Source of the DNA: Halobacillus sp. Marseille-Q1614
GTDB taxonomy: Bacteria > Bacillota > Bacilli > Bacillales > Halobacillaceae
DNA: 64,000 nucleotides
Assembly (NCBI RefSeq): GCF_902809865.1
Contig: NZ_CADDWH010000001.1
Location: forward strand, 1,736,001 to 1,800,000
Direction: 5' to 3'
This document shows, one piece after another, positions 26,358 through 34,272 of the stretch (positions within the stretch are counted from its first letter, which is position 1; each line of letters starts with the position of its first letter). A program made the translations under genes and the position numbers. The notes beneath the pieces were generated by a model, which saw only the letters and a list, made by a program, of their open reading frames with translations, searched no databases and was not told the origin of the DNA.

Positions 26358-27209
26358 TCATAACATCAGAGTTATCGAATTTCCTGAAGGATCATTTATT
26401 AAAAAGCCTCCGTCTTCCTCTTCTGCCTGGTACCCCAAGTCATACAGCTGCTTCATCGCAGTGTTTCTCGCCTTTTCATCAGGGAATACGAGAGAGAAAG
26501 ATTTTAAACCTGCGCTGTCTTCGGACGGAGCCGGTGCCCCTTTCCCTGCCCACGTATTTAATCCGATATGGTGATGATAATTCCCAGTCGATATAAACAG
26601 CGCCTGATCGCCGAGTCGGCTGACGACTTGAAAACCGAGTGCTCTGTAAAAGCCTTCTGTATCTGTAAATTCCGATACATGGAGGTGAATATGACCGATA
26701 ACCGTTGTTTCAGGCAGACCTTCCCAAGCTGTATCGCCGGCAAGACTGAGCAGTTCCTTAGTATTTAATGGATCAACCGCCATTTTCACTTCGGATTTTA
26801 TCCAGTTCCATTCACTTGATCGCCTGTCCGCATATACCTCTATTCCATTTCCATCGGGATCTTCCAAATAGAGGGCTTCACTCACTAAGTGGTCGGAAGA
26901 GCCCAGTCGAATATTGAGCTGAATAAGATGTTTAAGAATTTTTGCTAACTCGAAACGATCAGGAAGTAAAATGGCGAAATGATAAAGTCCTGTCGTACGG
27001 TCCTGTTTTGGTTTTATACGAACAGGCTGTACAATAGTTAAAAGCGCTGTTTTACCGTCTGATGAAAGCACTGCTTTCCTTTCAGACTGCTGGATAACCT
27101 GAAAGCCGATGACTTCTTTATAAAACGTAAGCGAGCGTGAAAGATCCTGTACTTTCAATTCAACATGGCCGACGAATGTGGTTGGCGCCTGAAAAAACTG
27201 CTTTTCCAT
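26358..27209 (-). CDS. catE: CatE-like catechol 2,3-dioxygenase (VOC family)
   Basis: The 283-residue protein contains two VOC modules. The metal ligands are visible as His in TTVIGHIHLHVSEF and GNYHHHIGLNTW with a C-terminal acidic ligand region, and the N-terminal module is degenerate. Length and order match Bacillus CatE, an extradiol dioxygenase that detoxifies catechols and quinone stress products. AGGAGGAAT lies 6-7 bases upstream of the ATG. A 16-bp palindromic operator containing the TACT-N7-AGTA core lies directly upstream, as expected for control by an HxlR-type repressor (YodB/CatR). The catD partner gene is absent. Confidence 0.78.
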   Translation of the reverse strand: MEKQFFQAPTTFVGHVELKVQDLSRSLTFYKEVIGFQVIQQSERKAVLSSDGKTALLTIVQPVRIKPKQDRTTGLYHFAILLPDRFELAKILKHLIQLNIRLGSSDHLVSEALYLEDPDGNGIEVYADRRSSEWNWIKSEVKMAVDPLNTKELLSLAGDTAWEGLPETTVIGHIHLHVSEFTDTEGFYRALGFQVVSRLGDQALFISTGNYHHHIGLNTWAGKGAPAPSEDSAGLKSFSLVFPDEKARNTAMKQLYDLGYQAEEEDGGFLINDPSGNSITLML

Positions 27210-27231
27210 AGCTTATTCCTCCTATAAAAGG

Positions 27232-27268
27232 AAATATATAGTTACTTTATGTAAGTAACTATATATTT
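27232..27268. promoter_or_regulatory. palindromic operator upstream of the catE-like gene
   Basis: Perfect 16-bp inverted repeat, AAATATATAGTTACTT with AAGTAACTATATATTT, around a 5-base spacer. It contains TACT-N7-AGTA, the core I recall for YodB/CatR regulators of catDE in B. subtilis. It lies 22 bases upstream of the ATG. Confidence 0.7.
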
Positions 27269-27367
27269 GTAACTTCTAAATGTCAATCATTGTGTTCTAT
27301 AAAGCTACTAACCTAATAAAATTACTATACGAGGTGTTATGAACTAGTAATAAAGCGAGGGGAAACC

Positions 27368-28567
27368 ATGTATAAGTTATATTGCAGAACGTATCAGTTC
27401 ACTTTTAAAATAGCTTCTCAGTTGTCGCCGCTACGAGCGCCGGCACTATTAGAAGGAAATAACAGCTTAAAAGAACTTCCAAAGGTGATGAAAGACAAGG
27501 GAATCGAGAGCATTCTCATCGTTACGGATAAGGGTATCCGTGCCCTTGGGTTGATGGATGACTTTATTAAAGGCTTGGAAACCGAACAAATAAGCTGTGT
27601 CATTTATGATAAAACAGTGGCAAATCCTACAATTGAAAATATTGAAGAAGCGCTGATGGTCTATCATGCCCATCATTGCAAGGGAATTATTGCTTTTGGC
27701 GGCGGGTCTTCAATTGATTGCGCTAAAGCGGTAGGTGCCCGCGTCGCCCGTCCCGATAAAAGCATTCCCCAATTGAGAGGCGAACTCAAAATTAGAAAAA
27801 AGATTCCTTTTCTGGCAGCTGTCCCGACTACATCAGGTACAGGAAGCGAAGCGACCCTTGCTGCTGTTATTACAAACAGCGAAACGCACGAAAAATATGC
27901 GATTAATGATCCCGTTCTTGTTCCCGACTATGCCGTCCTTGACCCCTTGCTTACGGTTAACCTTCCCCCTCAGTATACAGCTTCAACGGGGATGGATGCA
28001 CTTACCCATGCTGTCGAAGCTTACATAGGCAGAAGCAACACGAAAGAGACAGAGCAATACAGCAGGGAAGCAGTCAAACTTATTTTTGAAAACCTTTATG
28101 AAGCTTACTCAAACGGCTCAAATTTGAAAGCACGGGAGAATATGCATAGAGCCTCACACCTGGCCGGAATGGCTTTTACTAGAGCGTATGTAGGATATGT
28201 TCATGCAATCGCCCACACGCTTGGAGGTTTTTACTCCGTGCCCCATGGATTAGCCAATGCCATCATATTACCTTATGTTCTAAGATATTACGGTGAAGCC
28301 ATTCACCAGCCGCTCGCTGACCTGGCTGATGCAGCAGGAATTAGTGAACCTGAGGAAACAATGAAACAAAAAGCTGTAAAGTTCATTAGAGCTATTGAAG
28401 AGCTGAACGAAAATATGAATATTGCAAGGAAGGTAAGTGAAATACAGGATAGGGATATTCCTTTAATGGTAGAAAGGGCATTCAAAGAAGCCAACCCGCT
28501 ATATCCCGTGCCGAAGATCTTATCCAAACAAGACCTCAAAATGCTCTATCATATGATTAAAGAATAG
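27368..28567 (+). CDS. iron-containing alcohol dehydrogenase
   Basis: The 399-residue NAD(P)-dependent group III dehydrogenase has the dinucleotide motif FGGGSSIDCAKAVGA, the PTTSGTGSEAT signature, and metal ligands in STGMDALTHAVEAY and AHTLGGFYSVPHGLANAI. The substrate is an alcohol or aldehyde that cannot be named from sequence. It is transcribed away from the catE-like gene with 158 bases between the starts. A copy of the 50-bp repeat begins two bases after its stop. Confidence 0.9.
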   Translation: MYKLYCRTYQFTFKIASQLSPLRAPALLEGNNSLKELPKVMKDKGIESILIVTDKGIRALGLMDDFIKGLETEQISCVIYDKTVANPTIENIEEALMVYHAHHCKGIIAFGGGSSIDCAKAVGARVARPDKSIPQLRGELKIRKKIPFLAAVPTTSGTGSEATLAAVITNSETHEKYAINDPVLVPDYAVLDPLLTVNLPPQYTASTGMDALTHAVEAYIGRSNTKETEQYSREAVKLIFENLYEAYSNGSNLKARENMHRASHLAGMAFTRAYVGYVHAIAHTLGGFYSVPHGLANAIILPYVLRYYGEAIHQPLADLADAAGISEPEETMKQKAVKFIRAIEELNENMNIARKVSEIQDRDIPLMVERAFKEANPLYPVPKILSKQDLKMLYHMIKE

Positions 28568-28569
28568 TT

Positions 28570-28619
28570 GGTACCAGGTACCCAGAGAAAAAAGAAAAAA
28601 AGTTTTTAGTACCAGGTAC
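28570..28619 (+). repeat. 50-bp dispersed element, copy A
   Basis: Two GTACCAGGTAC units flank an A-rich core containing AGAGAAAAAAGAAAAAAAGT. The reverse complement of 36495-36544 matches it at 47 of 50 positions without gaps. It begins 2 bases after the stop of the alcohol dehydrogenase gene and points the same way. Confidence 0.85.
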
Positions 28620-28636
28620 CGGTTTTCTCATTATGC

Positions 28637-28650
28637 GTACCAGGTACCGG
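28637..28650 (+). repeat. single GTACCAGGTACC unit
   Basis: A third GTACCAGGTACCGG unit, 16 bases after copy A and without the A-rich core. It may be a remnant or a solo unit of the same family. Confidence 0.7.
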
Positions 28651-28661
28651 CCTCCCCCTCG

Positions 28662-28696
28662 ATGAAAAAAGGTTCCATTTCGGAACCTTTTTTCAT
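28662..28696. terminator. bidirectional terminator
   Basis: Fifteen-base-pair stem ATGAAAAAAGGTTCC/GGAACCTTTTTTCAT with A and T runs inside the arms. It serves the dehydrogenase on the plus strand and the small gene on the minus strand. Confidence 0.88.
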
Positions 28697-28851
28697 TCGT
28701 AAATATCGTCTGCGTGCTCATATCTCATTTTTTCTGACTGAATTTTTCCGTTGTCCTCGTGTTTATTTACTCTTCTCGTTTTCTCGTTCTGTTGGTTCAC
28801 TGACTTTTCTTCTGCTCTGCCGCTTCGCTGAAACTCTTCATTTGCTGGCAT
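28693..28851 (-). CDS. small hydrophilic protein
   Basis: This 52-residue, highly charged, Cys-free protein begins MPANEEFQRSGRAEEK and ends HADDIYE. I start it at ATG 28851 because GTCAGGAGGGAAGG lies just upstream. The frame continues 20 codons further but without a ribosome site. It ends in a strong terminator. The composition resembles small spore-associated or stress proteins of Bacilli, but I recognise no family. Confidence 0.55.
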   Translation of the reverse strand: MPANEEFQRSGRAEEKSVNQQNEKTRRVNKHEDNGKIQSEKMRYEHADDIYE

Positions 28852-29035
28852 TTTCCTTCCCTCCTGACTAAATGGAATAAATGTTAGTTTCTCCAAATAC
28901 TCAGTTCCCATGTAGATCTTTCTCTTTTGCTGGTAAAGAATTTATATAATTGTTCTTTCACTTGTTTGAGGTGCCAAACCATGAGTTAATAAAGGTGTCG
29001 GACCGATAGAATTATGCGAAAGGAGGCTGATTCTT

Positions 29036-29068
29036 TTGATCAAAGCATATGAGGTGGTTTCTGCGTAA
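29036..29068 (+). CDS. 10-residue ORF resembling the start of a holin-like toxin
   Basis: A perfect AAAGGAGG lies 9 bases before a TTG that opens MIKAYEVVSA followed by TAA. The N-terminal AYEVVS pattern is that of the small putative holin-like toxins of Bacilli (YEVVSLM...), which normally continue with a hydrophobic helix. Here the reading stops after ten codons and a terminator hairpin follows 20 bases later. It may be a truncated toxin remnant, a leader peptide, or chance. Confidence 0.35.
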   Translation: MIKAYEVVSA

Positions 29069-29088
29069 AGCGGAAATCACAAAAACAG

Positions 29089-29115
29089 GAGGCCGCAATT
29101 GTGCGGCCTCTTTTA
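29089..29115 (+). terminator. terminator after the 10-codon ORF
   Basis: Nine-base-pair stem GAGGCCGCA/TGCGGCCTC followed by TTTT. It has no annotated gene upstream other than the 10-codon ORF, so a short transcript is implied. Confidence 0.8.
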
Positions 29116-29274
29116 ACTATTGGGAATTGTCTATAATTGAATTGTTCGCTTATACTATTAAATAAGCGTAATTGTCAAAAAATTATGTAAACACCTCCTA
29201 ATTTGCAAGACTTCTGCACAAAAAACGAGCTTGCAAGTAAAAGTTAATAAACCAAATGAAAGGAGTTTTTAATA

Positions 29275-29379
29275 ATGAAAAACACAAAAAGACATTTACA
29301 AGGACTCGTATACCCTATGAAGGAGGACGTCCATTGCAATATAAAAACGGAAAAGAGGTGTTCCCCCCTCGTTTGCTGA
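29275..29379 (+). CDS. possible 34-residue leader ORF overlapping the CD3324-like gene
   Basis: AAAGGAG lies 9 bases before ATG 29275, which opens MKNTKRHLQGLVYPMKEDVH and ends at TGA 29377-29379. It overlaps the first 46 bases of the next gene in another frame. It could be a leader whose translation affects the downstream TTG start. No family is recognised. Confidence 0.3.
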   Translation: MKNTKRHLQGLVYPMKEDVHCNIKTEKRCSPLVC

Positions 29380-29612
29380 ATGAGCTGCAAAACTATATTC
29401 AAGGCGAGCTCATTTATATTCCCAAAAAAGGTGATCAGCGAGCAGGCTGGGGAGAAATGAACGGATCCCGCCAGTTACTATCACAAAGGAATGAGGAAAT
29501 CTTCCAAAATTATCAGGAAGGCTGGTCCTTTGATGAGTTAGAGCAAAAGTACAATTTATCTGTTGAAAGCATCCGCAAAATTATATATAAAACACGCGAA
29601 AGAAAAACCTGA
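29334..29612 (+). CDS. CD3324-like small DNA-binding protein
   Basis: The protein of about 92 residues matches the CD3324/Mor-activator-like pattern: QYKNGKEVFPPRLLNELQNYIQGELIYIPKK, then GSRQLLSQRNEEIFQNYQEGWSFDELEQKYNLSVESIRKIIYK, in which the last part is a helix-turn-helix. It probably binds DNA as a regulator. I choose the TTG at 29334 because AAGGAGG lies 8 bases upstream and family members begin near this point. The frame extends 26 codons upstream to an ATG with no ribosome site. Confidence 0.55.
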   Translation: MQYKNGKEVFPPRLLNELQNYIQGELIYIPKKGDQRAGWGEMNGSRQLLSQRNEEIFQNYQEGWSFDELEQKYNLSVESIRKIIYKTRERKT

Positions 29613-29723
29613 AGAAATGCCTTATAATTGATTCGCCTTAATACACCTCACTGGACGAGCTTCGTAATCACACAGCCTTTCCAAGGCTCTATAACTTAAA
29701 CCGAACGAAAAAAATGCGGAACT

Positions 29724-29762
29724 CAAAAAAACGTCCAAAGAACCCCTCTTTGGACGTTTTTA
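29724..29762. terminator. terminator after purT
   Basis: Stem AACGTCCAAAGA/TCTTTGGACGTT, with an A7 run giving the T tract on the minus strand and T5 on the plus strand. Confidence 0.85.
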
Positions 29763-29785
29763 CTATACCTTAAATTACCTTATTA

Positions 29786-30961
29786 TTAGTTCAACACACT
29801 GATTTTAGAAGCTGCCTGCTTCACCTGTTCGCTTGCAGCATCCACACTTTCTCCTTTACTAAGCACAACAGCCATACGTCGACCTATTGTTGCAGAAGGC
29901 TTCCCAAACAGGCGCACTTGAGTGTCGAGGACAGTCAAAGCATCTTCAACTCCGGAAATTTGATATTCCTTGCATTCAATCGTTGCTTTAACCGCGTGAC
30001 TTGCTCCTGGTGAAACAAGCTGGACATCTTCTAACGGAAGGCCTAAAATCGCCCGCACATGAAGGGCAAATTCCGATAGGTCTTGTGTGACCAGTGTAAC
30101 CATCCCCGTATCATGCGGCCGCGGAGACACTTCGCTAAAATAGACTCCTTCTGAAGTAATGAAAAGTTCTACTCCGAAAACACCATAACCGCCGATCTCA
30201 TCGGTAACTTTTTTTGCAATTTCCTCCGCCTCTCTTATCTGTTCCTCACTCATCGCATGCGGCTGCCAAGATTGAATGTAATCACCGTCCTGCTGAAGAT
30301 GGCCGATCGGAGGACAGTAAAACGTCCCTGTAGAAGAGCGGACCGTTAATAGTGTGATTTCCGAATCAAAATGAATAAATTCCTCAACAATCACTCGAGT
30401 GCTTTTACCTCGTCCACTGTTGATGGCTTCCTGCCAGGAATCCTCGATATCCGCTTCTGTACGACATACGCTTTGTCCTTTTCCAGAGGAACTCATAATC
30501 GGTTTGATGACACATGGAGTACCAATGGCGATAACCGCTTCTTTTAACTCCTCTAAAGAGTTGGCAAACTCATATTTGGCTGTTGGAAGTTGTAGTTTTT
30601 CACTTGCCAGCCGTCGTATACCTTCGCGATCCATCGTCAACTGGGTTGCGTAAGCTGTGGGTATGACATTATAGCCCTCCTGTTCCAGCTCCAGAAGCGT
30701 TGCTGTCGCAATGGCTTCTATTTCAGGGACAATAAAATCAGGTTTCTCCTGTTCGATCACCGTACGCAGTTGTTTGCCGTCAAGCATGTCAATCACACGA
30801 AAACGATGAGCCACCTGCATAGCTGGTGCACCTTCATATCGATCGACTGCAATTGTTTCTATACCTAGCCGCTGCGCCTCAATCACTACTTCTTTCCCTA
30901 ACTCTCCGGATCCTAACAGCATCAATTTCTTTGCATCGTTTTGGTTCGGTGCTCCATACAT
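29786..30961 (-). CDS. purT: PurT, formate-dependent GAR transformylase
   Basis: PurT uses formate and ATP to formylate glycinamide ribonucleotide in de novo purine synthesis. The 391-residue ATP-grasp protein has [45 protein letters not shown], the ATP-grasp [36 protein letters not shown], and [13 protein letters not shown]. It lies downstream of the ykoEDC transport genes but is separated from them by about 130 bases that carry a PurBox-type pair, so it probably has its own PurR-controlled promoter. Confidence 0.95.
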   Translation of the reverse strand: MYGAPNQNDAKKLMLLGSGELGKEVVIEAQRLGIETIAVDRYEGAPAMQVAHRFRVIDMLDGKQLRTVIEQEKPDFIVPEIEAIATATLLELEQEGYNVIPTAYATQLTMDREGIRRLASEKLQLPTAKYEFANSLEELKEAVIAIGTPCVIKPIMSSSGKGQSVCRTEADIEDSWQEAINSGRGKSTRVIVEEFIHFDSEITLLTVRSSTGTFYCPPIGHLQQDGDYIQSWQPHAMSEEQIREAEEIAKKVTDEIGGYGVFGVELFITSEGVYFSEVSPRPHDTGMVTLVTQDLSEFALHVRAILGLPLEDVQLVSPGASHAVKATIECKEYQISGVEDALTVLDTQVRLFGKPSATIGRRMAVVLSKGESVDAASEQVKQAASKISVLN

Positions 30962-31041
30962 GTAAAATCCCCCAGAATGTTTTGATTTACAGCTATTCTA
31001 ACGTTATTTACCAGTTTGTATCAAGGGTTTTTGGGTTAATT

Positions 31042-31079
31042 AACGAACATTCTTGATTAAATTCAAAATAATATTCATG
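31042..31079. promoter_or_regulatory. PurBox-like pair upstream of purT
   Basis: AACGAACATT at 31042-31051 matches the PurR PurBox core. A degenerate inverted partner AATATTCATG at 31070-31079 keeps 7 of 10 positions of AATGTTCGTT. The centre-to-centre distance (28) equals that of the pair at 37421-37458. Confidence 0.6.
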
Positions 31080-31093
31080 TTTACTCATCTTCA

Positions 31094-31900
31094 TTATCCA
31101 TTGTAATAACGAACGTCAGTTATCGAAAAGTAAGGGTATTGTACAGCTGTCACATAAGATAAGGAAATCATTATCATGAGGCAGCATATAAAGACCATAT
31201 CAAACTTAGATAAACCTAATCGATAGAAATAGGTCCGGTTTACATCATTAGAAAAACCCTTAGCTTCCATGGCTACTGCAATTCGATAAGCTCTTCTTAT
31301 ACTCTGCGAAAGAAGGGGAATGGAATAGGTTTTAAGTTTTTTGTAAAATCCTTTTACGCCTTTTTCAGCTTGAACACCTCGTACTTTTAATGCATAATGC
31401 AATGTTTGCATCTCCTCAATCATCAAAGGAATCAGCCTAATGGCTGCCATGAAGCTATAGGCATATTTCGGCTTCAACTTTAATTGCTGCATTAAGGAAT
31501 AAAATAGATATACAGGTCTAGTGGTTAATGCAAAAATAACTCCTAAAGCAGCAAAAACTATCCCACGAAAGCCTAAATGTAACCCTCTAAAAAAACTCTC
31601 TTCGGTAATATGCACCAATCCCCATTTGAACCATGTGATTTCCCCTTTTCCAAAGAAAATCATAGATGTACAAGATGTAAGAAATATTAAGACAAATGGG
31701 ATCGAAATAACTGCTAGACGTTTCCATGGATGACCCGTAAAAAACGTATAGAGGAGAAGCGTTCCTATCATATAATTGATGAGGAAGTTTGGATTATGAA
31801 TCATCAACAGATGAATAAACAAGAGTACAATGATGATTAATTTCAGGCTCGGATTTATTTTGTGAAGCCATGTTTCTTTGTAAGAAAAGTCAATTGGCAT
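31094..31900 (-). CDS. ykoC: ECF transporter T component (YkoC-type)
   Basis: The 268-residue membrane protein is the EcfT-like scaffold of a thiamine or HMP importer. Five or more hydrophobic segments surround the cytoplasmic coupling helices, with the Ala-Arg-Gly-type motifs visible as ALKVRGVQAEKG and AMEAKGF. It is the last gene of the riboswitch-controlled ykoE-ykoD-ykoC set, 12 bases after ykoD. The imported substrate is probably the pyrimidine moiety (HMP) or thiamine, judged from the TPP element upstream and the YkoE-like S component. Confidence 0.88.
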   Translation of the reverse strand: MPIDFSYKETWLHKINPSLKLIIIVLLFIHLLMIHNPNFLINYMIGTLLLYTFFTGHPWKRLAVISIPFVLIFLTSCTSMIFFGKGEITWFKWGLVHITEESFFRGLHLGFRGIVFAALGVIFALTTRPVYLFYSLMQQLKLKPKYAYSFMAAIRLIPLMIEEMQTLHYALKVRGVQAEKGVKGFYKKLKTYSIPLLSQSIRRAYRIAVAMEAKGFSNDVNRTYFYRLGLSKFDMVFICCLMIMISLSYVTAVQYPYFSITDVRYYNG

Positions 31901-31912
31901 ATCTTATCTCCC

Positions 31913-33379
31913 CTATAAAATAAAAGCTGGTGAACGTTGTTCCATATAATCAGATGAAGGAGATTCCTTTACGAGTCTCCCTCCTTCTACTTCCCAGACT
32001 TTGGTTGCGAAGTGTTTCGCAATATTCAAGTCATGCGTAACCATAATGATCGTTGCTCCCAGAGCCCTCAACTTTTCAAGCTGCTCTAAAATTGCAAATG
32101 TGTTTTTCGCATCTTGTCCAAAGGTGGGTTCATCCAAAAGTATGATCGGCTGCTCTTTCACAATCGAAGCAGCGACACTCAGTCTTCGTTTTTGTCCGAT
32201 AGATAATTGATAAGGATGCGTATGTCTATGCTTATGCAAATGATAGATTTCAAGCAGATGATTCACTCGCAGAAAAATTTGTTCTTCTCCCCAATTTTCT
32301 AAATGAAGCGTGAAGGCTGCTTCCTCATACACAGAGTTAGTAACAAATTGAAATTCGGGATTTTGAAATACTAAAGTTATATAATCAGCTAAATTTTTGA
32401 TCTGCTCATACTCTTGTTCAAGAACACGATAAGATCCTTTAACTTTAATCAAGTTCATGAGAGCAAGCAGCAGCGTACTTTTACCTGCTCCGTTCTCACC
32501 AAGTACTGTTATCCATTCCCCCGGATGAGCATTTGCCTGTTTCACCCGGAGTGTTTCAACTTTTCCCCTATACGCTGAAAAGTCGGACAAATGAACAGAT
32601 GATTTTTCTCTGTTTATATTTACTGGCGGAATATCCATACGTTTTGCTTGAATGTATTCACCCCAAACATCAGGGTACCAGATCCCTTGTTCGATAAGAG
32701 TGTTTTTATGCTTGTCAAAAACCTCTTGTTTCGATCCGTCGGCAATGATGTTCCCACTCTCACCCAGAAGAATCACACGATCAACAAAGTCGACAATCTG
32801 TTCAATTTTATGTTCCACAATCACGACGGTTTTATCTTCTCCAACTTTCTTAATCGTGTCCCAAACATGCTTAGTACCATGTGGATCAAGCATCGCAGTA
32901 GGCTCGTCTAAAAATAACACCTCAGGTTCTAGAGCAAGAACTGAAGCGATTGCCAATCTCTGCTTCATTCCCCCGGATAGTGTTTGTATCTTCGTGTGGA
33001 TATCATCAAATTCTAATCCAACTTTCCGTAAATAATGCTCAATGTAAATTTCCATTTCTCCTCGAGGGACCTGAAGATTCTCAAGAACAAACGCAATTTC
33101 CTCATCTACATAGGGCATACAAAACTGTGAATCAGGATCTTGAAATAAAAATCCCCAGGAATCTGGAATGATAAGGTCGTCTGCTTTCATAGGTACTTCT
33201 ACACTATGAGGGATGAGTCCCGTCAAGACTTGTAAAAGTGTTGACTTCCCTGATCCTGATGGTCCAAGTAGTAATACCTTTTCTCCTTTATTCAAAGAAA
33301 GAGAAAAATCCTCAAATAACAAGGGTTCCACTCCTGGAAATTTCAACCGCATGTTTGTCATACCAGCAATACTCTTCAT
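31913..33379 (-). CDS. ykoD: ECF transporter fused double ATPase (YkoD-type)
   Basis: The 488-residue protein contains two ABC ATPase domains in one chain. The first has Walker A GPSGSGKST, signature LSGGMKQR and Walker B VLFLDEP; the second has GENGAGKST, LSIGQKRR and IILLDEP. Fusion of EcfA and EcfA' in one protein is typical of YkoD. Both domains keep catalytic acidic and switch-histidine positions (VVIVEHK, IIMVTHD). It energises the YkoE/YkoC importer and is encoded 13 bases downstream of ykoE. Confidence 0.92.
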   Translation of the reverse strand: MKSIAGMTNMRLKFPGVEPLLFEDFSLSLNKGEKVLLLGPSGSGKSTLLQVLTGLIPHSVEVPMKADDLIIPDSWGFLFQDPDSQFCMPYVDEEIAFVLENLQVPRGEMEIYIEHYLRKVGLEFDDIHTKIQTLSGGMKQRLAIASVLALEPEVLFLDEPTAMLDPHGTKHVWDTIKKVGEDKTVVIVEHKIEQIVDFVDRVILLGESGNIIADGSKQEVFDKHKNTLIEQGIWYPDVWGEYIQAKRMDIPPVNINREKSSVHLSDFSAYRGKVETLRVKQANAHPGEWITVLGENGAGKSTLLLALMNLIKVKGSYRVLEQEYEQIKNLADYITLVFQNPEFQFVTNSVYEEAAFTLHLENWGEEQIFLRVNHLLEIYHLHKHRHTHPYQLSIGQKRRLSVAASIVKEQPIILLDEPTFGQDAKNTFAILEQLEKLRALGATIIMVTHDLNIAKHFATKVWEVEGGRLVKESPSSDYMEQRSPAFIL

Positions 33380-33392
33380 ACAAAACCTCCTG

Positions 33393-33971
33393 CTATCCCA
33401 AAGCCTTATAGTCTTCTTTAGAAGCCGGCCTCACAAGATTTGTGACTCCTGTTTTTTCTAATGATTGAACGATGAGAAAAGCGAAAATACCCGAAATGAT
33501 GATGGCTCCTACTATTCTAGCTCCAACCAGGATGAGCAGATTCCAAAGTGCCAAGTCACCTATATAACCGTAGTAGAAATCAATACCAATAGACGCAAAC
33601 GCAGCTGCTACACCTGCTAAGGACGCAGTGAACATATCGTATCTCTTATAGCGGAAAGCTGCGAAAATCAGTTCAGCAGCCAGACCTTGTCCTAACCCGA
33701 ATATAAGCGTCGATATACCCCATTCACCGCCAAAAATAAATTCACCTTGCGCGGCAGCAACTTCCGCCAATAAAGCAACCCCGGGCTTTCGTATGATCAA
33801 ATAAGCAACCACTGCTGCAATGAACCACATTCCATAAATGAGCTGCTCCAATTGTAATCCTAATGTGGAAACCACTCCATATAGCGGTCCCCATAGTTTA
33901 TAGATCACACCAAATATCAATGCAACAATGATGGTTACTAAAATATCTGTTAACTTCAATCCCTTTTTCAT
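33393..33971 (-). CDS. ykoE: ECF S component for HMP/thiamine (YkoE-type)
   Basis: The 192-residue substrate-binding membrane protein has six hydrophobic segments and the YkoE landmarks GVIYKLWGPLYGVV, PGVALLAEVAAAQGEFIFGGEWG and GLGQGLAAELIFAAFRYKRYD. It sets the specificity of the importer; YkoE proteins are assigned to hydroxymethylpyrimidine or thiamine. It is the first gene after a TPP-type riboswitch and is followed by ykoD and ykoC. Confidence 0.9.
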   Translation of the reverse strand: MKKGLKLTDILVTIIVALIFGVIYKLWGPLYGVVSTLGLQLEQLIYGMWFIAAVVAYLIIRKPGVALLAEVAAAQGEFIFGGEWGISTLIFGLGQGLAAELIFAAFRYKRYDMFTASLAGVAAAFASIGIDFYYGYIGDLALWNLLILVGARIVGAIIISGIFAFLIVQSLEKTGVTNLVRPASKEDYKALG

Positions 33972-34087
33972 TTTCTCAGGTCTCCCTTTCCATTGAATGA
34001 CTTAAACTAAAAACGCTTTTAAAAAAACAACTTTCCCTCCTCCCGTAAGAAAAGCGGCTGATATTGGAAACGTATCTTTTTCGCAAC

Positions 34088-34217
34088 TCCACTTCCCTGC
34101 GATGGTATGAGCCAAATCAGGTTCTAAGGGTCTTAAAGCCTACCTTTAACCTCGACCTTTCGTCAGTAAATAAAAAAGCACAGTACCGCTCATCCATTTA
34201 CATAAAGGTACCCCTGG
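34088..34217 (-). promoter_or_regulatory. atypical TPP-type riboswitch before ykoEDC
   Basis: On the minus strand the element begins CCAGGGGTACC and ends with the pyrophosphate-sensor core ACCCTTAGAACCTGATTTGG plus GGGAAGTGG, all as in THI elements. The pyrimidine pocket, normally CTGAGA, is not found: the candidate positions read CTGACGA or TACTGTGC, after an unusually long P2/P3 arm. The weak hairpin and T7 near 34022-34060 could be its terminator. Confidence 0.75.
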
Positions 34218-34272
34218 AAAAACTTTTTAAATTATCAATCTAGACCCGCCCCCTGTAATAGACCGATAGATT

